A stretch of 64,000 nt of DNA from Dipetalonema caudispina (lineage: Eukaryota; Nematoda; Chromadorea; Rhabditida; Onchocercidae). Of this stretch, positions 16,424-26,814 are shown one piece after another. The stretch lies in NCBI GenBank assembly GCA_013365325.1, contig JABVXV010000066.1, positions 1 to 64,000 of the forward strand. The letters run 5' to 3'. The notes beneath the pieces were generated by a model. That model was given only the letters and a program-made list of their open reading frames with translations. It made no database searches and was not told where the DNA came from. Made by a program: the position numbers and the translations under genes. The stretch's first letter is position 1, and every line of letters starts with the position of its first letter.

Positions 16424-17909
16424 GAAAATTTTCAATGATTCCTCAGTATTTAACTACATTTTATTCATTTATTATAATTTGCTATGCGTTTAACAATTTA
16501 TATTAGTAATAGTGTGCATAAAAAACAAATGGTATATCACATGTTGAATTGCTTACTCACCAATCTCTTGATACCCAATTCGACCTCTAAAACTAGAGTT
16601 CAACTTCATATATCATATGGATAGCATCTCACTTGCACAAGATACATTATATACGACACGCATATCACATAAAAAGTCATTCAACTCGGAATTCCCAGAG
16701 AAGAATCCTCAGGATCTAATTAACCCCTCTTGCTTGGTACAGGCTGGTGTGCGTGCGTCGATTGCCGTGAAAGGCACGCGGGACACTTCCCGTTTCATAA
16801 CGACTCGAGAGGAAGGCGCCAAATTAGTGATCAAATTTGTATGAATGGTTCTCCCGGGGGAGTTGAGGTAGGAGGGCGACAATTCAATTTTACAGTCTAA
16901 CTTATGGGGATATGTGAAGCGGAGAATATACTTAAGTTATGGTAACATTTTGTTATGTGAGTTATCAAATACCGAAGTCTTATTAGTATGCCTCGGTTAG
17001 ATTACTCGCATGTTGACACATGGTTCCTCGATACTCTCATGATTGCTCTGAGGTTTGTCGATGCTCTCGGAGATATTTTCACGCTTCTTGAAATTTTTGA
17101 AGAGATCTCATTCTGTGAAGTTCATAAGGATATTTGCATGGTTACCGCTTGCTATTTACTTGCTAGGATTTGATATTGAATTGGGTTTCTTTGCTGACTT
17201 CGTAATATGCTAATATTGGAAAGTGACTCATCGCTTCAAATTTTGATGTAAAACTTGCTTAATCTTACCTAATTTAATAATAAGTCATCAATAGATCGGT
17301 CGGTTCATATCTTACTTTTACTGGTGTTGCAGCTCATATGACTGACCGATCTAGCGATAAAATAAAAACTTCTTTGGGTGGGTTTTATTATAAGATAGTC
17401 TCTTCACTTATTGCTGTATTTTTCTGCAGTCCTTTATGACATATTTCATCAATTCTCGAGAATCTCCGACCGAAAGTTGTTATTTTATCACTCCCTGCTT
17501 CTAGTATTATTCGCATGTTGCTTGAGTATAGACAATTAAATGATATTTAAAACCAGTACTTCAATTAAATGTCGCCAGTTCGCTTTTCTTTAGCTATTTA
17601 ATTCTTAATACTTCTCATATTGAATTTTATGTATTCATAACTGAACTGAAATTTCGATAAAATTAACTGTTTAATGTTATTGCGGTCACGAAAATTCTAC
17701 CTATGAACTAGACATTTAAAATATATCGACTGATAAAAGAAATAAAAATGTTATGACAATTTACCCATGGCCTTATTTTTTGTCCCTTCTTTCTTCAACA
17801 TTTTTTTAAAATAGTGGAAAGATATTGAATTGTTATTGTGCAATTAACAATTTGTCCAGTTTTCAGAAGTAAAAATTATTAACCGCTCACGTCTCTTGCA
17901 GTACAAAGA
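16424..17909. promoter_or_regulatory. Intergenic upstream of cdk-1
   Basis: About 1.5 kb. The stretch 16690-16880 is clearly GC-richer than its surroundings. An imperfect inverted repeat (arms about 17292-17310 and 17336-17353) lies about 560 bp before the cdk-1 start. An acceptor (cttgcag) ends at 17901, 9 bp before the cdk-1 ATG, suggesting a trans-splice site or a 5' UTR intron. No gene is supported; short open frames at 16617-16844 and 16988-17173 lack family resemblance. Confidence 0.45.
17292..17353. repeat. Imperfect inverted repeat upstream of cdk-1
   Basis: TAGATCGGTCGGTTCATAT and ATATGACTGACCGATCTA pair with one mismatch and one gap around a loop of about 25 nt. Confidence 0.75.
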
Positions 17910-19775
17910 ATGGATTCGGGAGAAATAAGTGCTTTGCGAAATTACAGTCGAGTTGAGAAAATTGGTGAAGGTATTTTTCTAAATCATGCAATTATTTGAA
18001 GTGTCTGATCTTCACTGTGGCCCATCTGTTGAAGTGATTTAGCTGTACGCTAGACATGACTGTGGTAATCCACGTTTTGTCTGATTAACCAAATCTGTTA
18101 TGCTGAGGTCTTTTACATCCTTATTAATGGCGTAGTATGTGAAGAGCATATAATTCTTTCCAAGCTGGAATGATTCTGTGAAAACAAATTTCTACAAAGA
18201 TACAAAGCAGTTTTTCAAAATATTATCAGGAACATATGGAGTCGTTTACAAAGGTATCGATAAACGATCAGGAAAGATGGTTGCAATGAAGAAGATTCGT
18301 TTAGAAAATGAAGATGAAGGTGTACCAGCAACAGCAATTCGGGAAATTTCACTGCTTCGAGAATTAACACATCCAAACATCGTTGCGTTGGTTTTTCATT
18401 GATACATATTCTTTGGTCTCTTTGTTTGAAAATTCGACATGAAAAATGTGGAATAAAACTATATTTTTTGATAGAATTTATGAACAGGAAATAGTGGTTT
18501 CAACACCAGCATTCATCGAGCAGTTGTGGGTGATTTAGCCATAGGGAAACAGTCTATTATTTATCCAGATCATATAATCGACATTTGGTTAAGATTTCAT
18601 ATTTTCAGTCTTGAAGAAATCATACTTGAAGAGAATCGATTGTACTTGATTTTTGAATTTCTCTATATGGATTTGAAGAAATATATTGACACAGTTCCTG
18701 ATGGTGAGCTAATGAACAAAGAATTGGTTAGTGAACTTTTTGCAGTTTCTTTTCCCTAATTGAATATTCTATGAAACAGAAAAAAAGTATGTATTTGTAG
18801 CGATGGTTGTGGCGTGTTCAATGAACTGAATGATAAGGACAAAATATTTATCAGTTTATTTATTGCAGCAAAAATCTTACTTATATCAAATACTACAAGC
18901 TATTTGTTTCTGCCATCAGAGACGTGTTCTCCATCGGGATTTGAAACCACAGAATTTACTGGTTGACCAAAATGGTGCCATTAAGCTTGCGGATTTTGGT
19001 CTTGCAAGAGCTATCGGTATTCCAATAAGGGCTTATACACATGAAGTAAGTCGCTTCATTTTCAGCTTTTACTTTCAGTAACTAAGGATTTACAAAAAAA
19101 TAGGAAATGTTTCTCGGATTAATGTGTATTAAATTATTCTCTTTAACAGATTGTAACTCTCTGGTATCGAGCTCCTGAAGTACTGCTTGGCGCAACTCGA
19201 TACTCGATGGGAGTTGATATATGGAGTATCGGATGCATTGCTGCTGAAATGGCCACAAAAGTACCATTATTTCAGGGTGACTCGGAAATTGATCAAATTT
19301 TCCGCATTTTCCGGTTTGTTTTCTGTATTTATGTTGATTTTTCTAGCTATATTTTCTGGTTTTTTTTTTTTTTCTTTCAGAATAATGTCGACTCCTACCG
19401 AAGATATTTGGCACGGAGTTACCCAGCTTCCAGATTTCAAAATGTCATTCCCTCAATGGAAAGAAGATGGTCTCCGTAAAATTCTTGATCCTTTTATGGA
19501 TCCCGAAGGCATTAAGATTTTGCGCGTAAGGAGTAATTTACTAGAAGTTTGAATATTTCGAAATTTCAGGTTTTAATAATTTACTTTAAATGAAAATTAT
19601 TTTAAATTTTGCATTTACTGCACGTTCTTTACAGGACATGCTTACTTACGATCCGGCACAACGAATCTCAGCGAAACAGTTGTTGAAGAACCCATACTTT
19701 GATGACGTTGATCGAAAAAAACTTCCAGCTGGTAATTATGACGGAACGTTGGTTTTACCGCCTCGACATTTCTGA
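17910..19775 (+). CDS. Cyclin-dependent kinase 1 (Cdc2) with PATAIRE helix
   Basis: Cell-cycle Ser/Thr kinase that pairs with A/B-type cyclins to drive mitosis and meiosis. Exons: 17910-17970, 18230-18386, 18609-18726, 18869-19045, 19150-19313, 19381-19525, 19635-19775, in phase, 320 residues. Visible: glycine loop [11 protein letters not shown] with the inhibitory Thr/Tyr pair, VAMKKIRL (ATP lysine), cyclin-binding helix [16 protein letters not shown], catalytic [23 protein letters not shown], activation-loop [16 protein letters not shown], and CDK1-type [14 protein letters not shown] and [16 protein letters not shown]. The C-terminus ends [16 protein letters not shown]. The helix reads PATAIRE where CDK1/2 normally have PSTAIRE (Ser to Ala). 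A related kinase gene follows 1.45 kb downstream on the same strand with introns 1-5 in equivalent positions. Confidence 0.95.
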
Positions 19776-21227
19776 TTTGATCCTGGCGCCATTGAAAACT
19801 GACTGTGCTTTCAGTTTATCCTTTTCATCCTTGATCATCATTCATACATAAACCATAACAGTGTAATGTTTATTGATAAATATTAAGCATTCGCTACAAA
19901 TAGTCTTGTATTTACTCAAAATTCTGATTTATCTGAAAAAAAAATGGTTGTAGTAAGTGTCCTTCATGCATGTATTCTTCAGTTTTACTTTATCAGGCAC
20001 AAGTGCAAATTACTATCATCTTTTTACTATAGAATAAATAGGTTTCTTTGAATGAACTTTTCTTCTACGTTTCATTTGTGGAATAGTGCTGTGGATATAT
20101 ACTAGAAATGATCGAACTGTCAGATATTCATAAATCGAGAAGATTGCTTTCCAAAAGAATTCTGTCCAAATTTCACACAGTTTATAGAGCATTATTTCAA
20201 ATTTTAAGCTTGCTCACAACAAGCGATGTAGCAGGGATGACGCAATAAGATTCAATGGCAAAAAAATGGTATGTGTTCATCACGTGTAGGATTGTGCGTC
20301 GTAAGGGAATGATATTGGACATTGATGTTGGTGTTCTCAGTTGGAAGTTTTCTAAGCAATAAATGGCTTGGAAATATTCTTACTCTCCTTTCGTTTCAGG
20401 GCTTATTTGGGAAACTGAAAAGCACGCATATAACACGTGTCGGGACTATATTAGAAAGATGTTGACATTTCTGGTGGTTAACAATAAATCTTTTAGCTGA
20501 TGACCATATTTATACTTTGGTTTCATTACACCAAACTTCACTTCGTTGTTGCAATATTCAAAATGTTAAAAAAAATGGATCGCATCAATTTCAGTGCTAA
20601 CAGCATATTTATTGCTTCTATCCTCTATGGTATAAATTGGTTATCACTTAGAACATTGAATGTTGACCTTTCTACAAAGAATGAGTATGATACTAACAGC
20701 TTCGACTTCCATAGATCGTAAAAATATAAGATCAGTGAGATCTACCAGTGTTGTCGGCAGGTATACATAGAGGTGATCTTTCCCTTGCGCTCGTAGTTCT
20801 GATACATCCGGTTATTTTGGGGAGAACATTAATTCCTCATTTATGTGCCATTCAAAAATTCCTTTTTTCAAGCATGTTAGACTTGAAGAATCACTTGGAA
20901 AGCTGGAAGTGAGGACGATATATGAGGAGGTTACTGGCTCAAATTATGTCATAAGTTTTACTCGTCTATCAAGTTGGAAAAGAACCAAGGAGAAGTAATG
21001 ATAGTTCTAAGAAGACTATATAGTTATGAATAAGAATGCTGGGTTTACCTTTTAAAGCTGTTTTAATATCGTACACTTTCTTAACGATGACCATAATACG
21101 TATTTTCAACTAATAGATTTGGGAATCTTACACCTTATTCAGCATATCAAGTGAACTGTTTCAAATTTAAATTTATACTGGAATCTATTTTTAAAGGAGG
21201 AGTCATTTGCCTGTGTACTACTTGAAT
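19776..21227. other. Intergenic between the two CDK genes
   Basis: About 1.45 kb. It holds the 3' end of cdk-1 (AATAAA-like signal at 20034-20039) and the 5' flank of the paralogue. No further gene or decayed kinase remnant was recognised. Confidence 0.5.
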
Positions 21228-23988
21228 ATGACTACTTCAGAAGACGGACTGCAGTATTATTCCAAGATCGAGAAGATCGGTGAAGGTGACTATTTCTCTT
21301 TATTGCTTCATTGCTTCTGTGGACAAAATTGCTTATTGAAATTCAACTTATTTTGAATATTTAAATAATATAATAAGATTGACAAGATCTCTATTAACTG
21401 CTTAATAGTAGCGCATTTTACTTTTTCAGTGAGATGATTTCTGCATGATAAATGCAATCTTTGGATAAGGACTACAAAACTGTCTTAAACAATTAATTAA
21501 GAATTGTATATTTTGCTACACAATTTATTCTTATCTTGTCACATAATTGTTCTGAAATGAACAGACGTAGGAATAATTCGCAAAGTATTGATTAATTAAG
21601 GTAGTTTTGGTGTGGTTTACAAAGCAGCTGATATTCGAACCGGGAAGCTCGTTGCTTTGAAACGTCTTTGTTTCGACACAACTCCCGAAGGTATGCTTAC
21701 ACCTGCTGTTTTACGTGAAATATCAGTTATGAGAGAATTGGATCATCCAAATATTATACGGTTAGTGATCAGGAATTAAGAATTTCTATTATTGTTATTG
21801 TTATTATTAGTTAAATATCGAGATACAAAGCATTTCTACTTCGTTGAAAACTTTAGTAATGCATTTTCTTTTTTTTACCAATAATATTTCTGCTACTATA
21901 ATTTTAGGCTTGAAGAAGTAATTTTTGATGAAACAAATGTACACTTGGCTTTCGAATATATGTATATGGATTTGTGGAAATATTTGAGAGAACTACCTAA
22001 GAATATCTTCATGGAACGATGGCTTGTAATGTTTACTTTCATAATATATATTATTTATGTTACCGTTTGATTTCTTACATAACTGAAATTTAATATTAGT
22101 TCCTGTACTAACTGTACCTAGCGACAATCTAAAATTAGAGAATAGAAAAAACAGATGATTGGTCAGCTGGCATTGTGAACTTTAATTGAAGAGTTAATGT
22201 CTGGATATGTTGATCTTCAAAGATTTCACCAGCGTCAATGAACACATTGAATTAGATCTCCAGGCAGATTTGGTATTCTGTTTAGTAAATAACAATGTCA
22301 TTAGCGGGAATGATATCCATTTGACAAAAGATACTTTGAAGCGTATTGTTGACACGCCAAGGTATATTTTCGTTGCACTTGTAGGGAAACGTTTTAGGCC
22401 AGTTGGAACTTTGTATATTACTAAGGTGAGTAGTAATGTATACTCAAGCCAGTAATATGATTAATGCATTTTAGCAGAAATCATTTCAATACCAAATCCT
22501 TCAAGGAATGTGCTATTGTCATCAGCGAGCCATCTTGCATCGTGATATGAAACCATCAAATCTCTTACTCAACACTTACGGTGCTATTAAAATTGCCGAT
22601 TTTGGTTTAGCGAGGGAATTTGGAATGCCAACACGTGCTTATACAAGCCAAGTAAGTCATATGCGCTTTTATCACTAATTTCGATTGTACTTTATACTAA
22701 CCTACTTAAGGAAACAAAATTCAAGTGAGAGTATTATTTTGAGTTATAGTAAATTCATGCTTTTGATAATTCTGCAAGGTGTAGAACATTCGAAGAAAAG
22801 AATTTTAATAGAATGATAGATTTCAGAACTTGCTACATTCAATAATTGTCCTTTCTTTTGCATCATTATTGCTTTACATGGAACGCTGCTTGTTGTGCTT
22901 TGTTGAATGTATCTAAAATTAAGGTAGTAACACAAGTGTATAGAGCACCCGAACTACTTCTTGGAGCACTTCGATACACTCCAGCAATCGATATGTGGAG
23001 TATTGGATGCATATTTGCTGAAATGGCTACGAAAGATATTCTCTTCCCTGGACAATCACCAACGAGTCAACTGAGAGAAATATTTTCGTTTGTTTCTTTT
23101 CCTTTGCTAAATAAACGAAACAATAAAGTTTATAGCATTTTGCTAATATGTGTTATTCATCATCTGTACTTTGGAATTTCAAAACTTCAGAAGAAATTTA
23201 AATTCACTTTTTAACGATTTTCATAAAATCATCAACTAAAAAAAGTTCTTATCCTACTATTTTATATTCTTTACATAATTTATTGTGCAATGCTTCTTTG
23301 TCAGACGATTGAAAACACCCACAGAAGATACCTGGAAAGGAGTATCGGAACTACCACATTATTCGGTTATTGTGTTCCCTCGTTATGAACATGATCACCT
23401 TGATAATTTGCTCAGCTCCTACGTGGATCCCATCGGTATCGCCGTAATTCGAGTTTGTTTAATGATTTATAGAAGCTTTTTATGTTCCTTAAGTTCAGTT
23501 TGTTATTTGCTTTGTAGGGATTGGTCTTATGCTTCATTATTAAAATTTAAAATGAAACATCAGCGTTGCGAAAAGAGTGAAAATTGATGTGGTAATCATA
23601 GCTTATAAATATAGCAGCCGTTTGTTGCGCGCAGTCAAATGTCACCATAATTTTTATCTTAAAAATTCTACTTCATGCTTAGAATACTTGTCGTTATCAA
23701 AGTCAACTTGAAAACAGAAAAATGTTGAAACTATAAAAATAGTATGTGAAGTTATTTTCACTAGTAACGTACAATGGTAGGTTGTTTTTCTTGTGCTTTC
23801 AGCTCTTACTGACATATGATCCAGCCAAGCGTGCAACAGCCAAAGAACTTCTCAAACATTCCTATTATTCTGATGTGGATCGTTCAAAGTTACCAGATCC
23901 TGACTACGACGGTTCAATCCGACTGCCACCTAGATCTTGGATTGCAAATTTAATTACAGAGGACTATCCAAGTACCAGTGATATGTAA
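21228..23988 (+). CDS. Diverged CDK1-like protein kinase, tandem paralogue of cdk-1
   Basis: CMGC/CDK-family kinase. Exons: 21228-21285, 21601-21760, 21908-22025, 22475-22651, 22924-23087, 23305-23452, 23803-23988, in phase, 336 residues. Introns 2-5 fall at the same cumulative coding lengths as in cdk-1 (218, 336, 513 and 677 nt), and intron 1 splits the same glycine-loop codon, so the two arose by tandem duplication. Kinase residues are intact: VALKRL lysine, [20 protein letters not shown] and [16 protein letters not shown] with the activating Thr kept. It differs where CDK1 is regulated: the loop is [10 protein letters not shown] (inhibitory Tyr replaced by Phe), the cyclin-binding helix reads [15 protein letters not shown] instead of PSTAIRE, and WYRAPE is VYRAPE. 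It has a 15-20 residue C-terminal extension past LPPRS. It is probably an active kinase with altered cyclin choice and no Tyr15 control; that is inference. Confidence 0.9.
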
Positions 23989-24647
23989 AGAAGCGTGATT
24001 TATATGCCACTGTAATTTTAAACATGAAATGTTGTTTGCTAAAGAAGTTATTTAAGCTGAGCTATATTGAAATGATATGGCTCAACAATATTTAAAGATA
24101 TAAAGATTTGAAAGAAACGAAATCATTCTTTGAATACAATTAGTCATTGTATCATTTCATCTGTACTATTATCTTGCATTTTGTGTGATATTTTCATTTC
24201 AATTGAAATAAATTATCTTTCCTAAAATGGAATGCTTTGACTTCGAGAATTTACCAAAACACAATTATCAACACAACAGATGACAAATTTCATTTGGATC
24301 TTTTTATGTATTACTCTGCTGCAATAATCGGCAATCATTTCAACTGCTGTGAAAAATACAATGTCTAATCTTCTCACACTTCAAAAAATTAGTGCTTTCT
24401 AAACTTTACAATAAATCGATTCTCTTCATAACAGCAAAGCATGTCAAATGATATTTTATGATCAACAAATTCTATCAATTAATAACTATACGATATTCCC
24501 ATCCAATAATTATTATTCCTTAATAGTACAATTTTGTTGCAGGTGAAAGAGAGAGAAAATGCCCATAGATCGATCATATCGGTTCTATCTATTCAGTATG
24601 AAGCAATGCTGGTTGAGTCAACGTTACATTCTTACAGTTCTATCCAT

Positions 24648-24681
24648 CTTCTTCTTCTTCTTCCTTCTTTCTTCTTCTTGC
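24648..24681. repeat. Microsatellite (CTT)n
   Basis: Pyrimidine tract of repeated CTT with two interruptions. Confidence 0.85.
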
Positions 24682-24723
24682 AATAACCCGTAGAAGTATA
24701 AGCAGATAGAATAGGAGGCATAT

Positions 24724-24742
24724 TACATACATACATACATAC
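24724..24742. repeat. Microsatellite (ACAT)n
   Basis: About five tandem copies of ACAT. Confidence 0.85.
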
Positions 24743-24816
24743 CTGTCTGTATATATCATGCGTTTTCTCTACTACACTACATCATCATCGTTGATTTTGT
24801 TTGATGTGGCATTTAA

Positions 24817-24840
24817 CGAATGAATGAATGAATGAATGAA
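24817..24840. repeat. Microsatellite (GAAT)n
   Basis: Six tandem copies of a four-base GAAT/TGAA unit. Confidence 0.85.
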
Positions 24841-26814
24841 TTATTCTTTCATTTTACTCTTTTATTTCGTACATTTAACTAATAATATTCATTGTGAAGT
24901 TTCATTTCATTTAAATTTAATTTTCACATACTTTGTTTGTTTGAAATTTAAATTTATCTCTTTGATAATTAATTTATTTATTTATGAGACGAAAGAATTT
25001 CATTTTATTTCAATCTATTCCTCTTCTCTTTCATTCTTTCTATTAATTTCACTTAATCATTTCATTGTTTCTGTTCATTTCAACTATTTTTTCTTTTCAT
25101 CCTCTCTCGATGTATAATCATTTTGCAACATATTACACACAAAAATATTTGTTATTTAACTTGTTTTTCAGAATATTTTAAGTTAGTTTTCTAATATATT
25201 TTCTGTTTGTTATTGGTTATTTTACTAATATGCTATTATTGATAGTTTCATATCTTTTCCTCATATTTCGATATGATTCATACTAGGAATGTATGAATTT
25301 ACTGACTTGAGCTTTCCACAATAAACTATATGATATGTTAGTCACTATTAGTCATCATTTTGTGGCATTCCTATCTGATCAATACTACTTTAATATGAAT
25401 AAATTAGCTAATCAATCGAAAACTTGTTTACTCCATTTTTTTTTTTTTCGATCATATGTTAATTAAGCTTGAATCAAAAACTGGTTTATTTCATATTCCA
25501 ACTATGGATTGAAAGTTTGTTTAAGTAAAGGTCAAAGAAGAGGTCGTGCTAGAATTTTATAAAAAGTAAATTTTGTAGAGTATGCTGTAGACCAGATACA
25601 AATTAAACTCCTCATCAATTATAATATTGATCGATACAATTCAGGAATGTCATATAGTTGTTTTCTTGATTTCTGAATTGCGAAATATGACCGATCGCAA
25701 TAATTAATGGTATGGAATAACTTTGATTTACGCACCAATCATCTATCTCGTTGATTTAAATCGTTTGATAAATCCATTCATAAATAATATTAAGGAAGTT
25801 ATTCGACAATACTTGGATAAAATAAAAGAAGCTAATGATATTAGAAATTGTTAAATAAATACATATGAGAAGATCGTCTGTGATTTCTTTTTTCTGTAGT
25901 CAGCATTGCTTTTGTTGAAGACAAAGGCTAATGCTTTGTAGACATTTCGTATCTGCTGATACTATGTGGTAATAATACATAATCGTGTAATATGTACGAT
26001 CTTAAGCACAATTCATTTTTAAAAAAAAAGGAATTTAAATGTAAAGAATTGATCATCCTGTTATTGTGGTCCATACCTTTTCTCTTCATCGATCACTTTC
26101 CAATGTGATCATCGCTATTATCATCCATCAGTTCATTCTTTAAAACTGGTCCTTTTTACTGATGATATCATTCATTGTACTATTGAATTGAGTAGTTAAA
26201 TATTTCATTTAAATATTTTTATACACTTTTGATGTTTCTTCTTTCTTTTTTTGATATTATAATATATTAGATTGGCTCATCACATTCGATTAAGTGCTTT
26301 TATTTTTTCGAAAAATCTACATTTCAGGTATTGTCTTTATTTCAACTGAAAATTAAACAGAAATAGTAGTATTTTTCAAATCCGGACATTTAGCGCGTAA
26401 AGAAGTTTTGATGAAATTTGAGATAAAATTTTATTGAGGATAGAGTAATAGTTTGCGCATAATGCCATTGAATGAAGTTTTAAGCTTTTAATGAGGGAAA
26501 GTAGATGAGATTGCCACAGTTATCAAAGTTTTTTTGTGTCGAAGTTTTATCGTATGAAGTTTTTTCGTCTCGAAATTTTATTATATGAAATATATATTTC
26601 ATTTCCTCTAATTACTTATCAAAACTTTTACATTTACTCATTATCAGTAGATTTTCGTAAAATCTTTGCATTTATCACCCATCGTTTTTACTATGCGCTA
26701 AAGAAGAGAGAGAAAAGGGAAGAAATTTTTTGAGGCGTTCAATTTCTATGAGAAATATAATGATTACTTCATTCCGATTTATTTGTGATCGATGCTATCC
26801 AGAGAATATTACTA

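Larger units (their letters stand above)
23989..26814. other. Gene-free, low-complexity AT-rich region
   Basis: About 2.8 kb between the CDK paralogue and the MFS transporter. It holds several microsatellites (listed separately) and long T-rich tracts. Open frames such as 24836-25117 are runs of Phe/Ser/Leu/Ile codons from T-rich DNA and do not resemble proteins. Confidence 0.6.

Noticed and set aside
19187..19552. 121-codon frame within the cdk-1 gene
   Set aside because: It runs through an intron; the real exons (19150-19313 and 19381-19525) join in phase to the CDK1 sequence instead.
22207..22455. 82-codon frame inside the CDK paralogue
   Set aside because: Falls entirely in an intron between exons 3 and 4; no kinase similarity and no need for it in phase.
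24836..25117. 93-codon open frame
   Set aside because: Low-complexity Phe/Ile/Ser/Leu translation of T-rich DNA just after a GAAT microsatellite; no splice partners.
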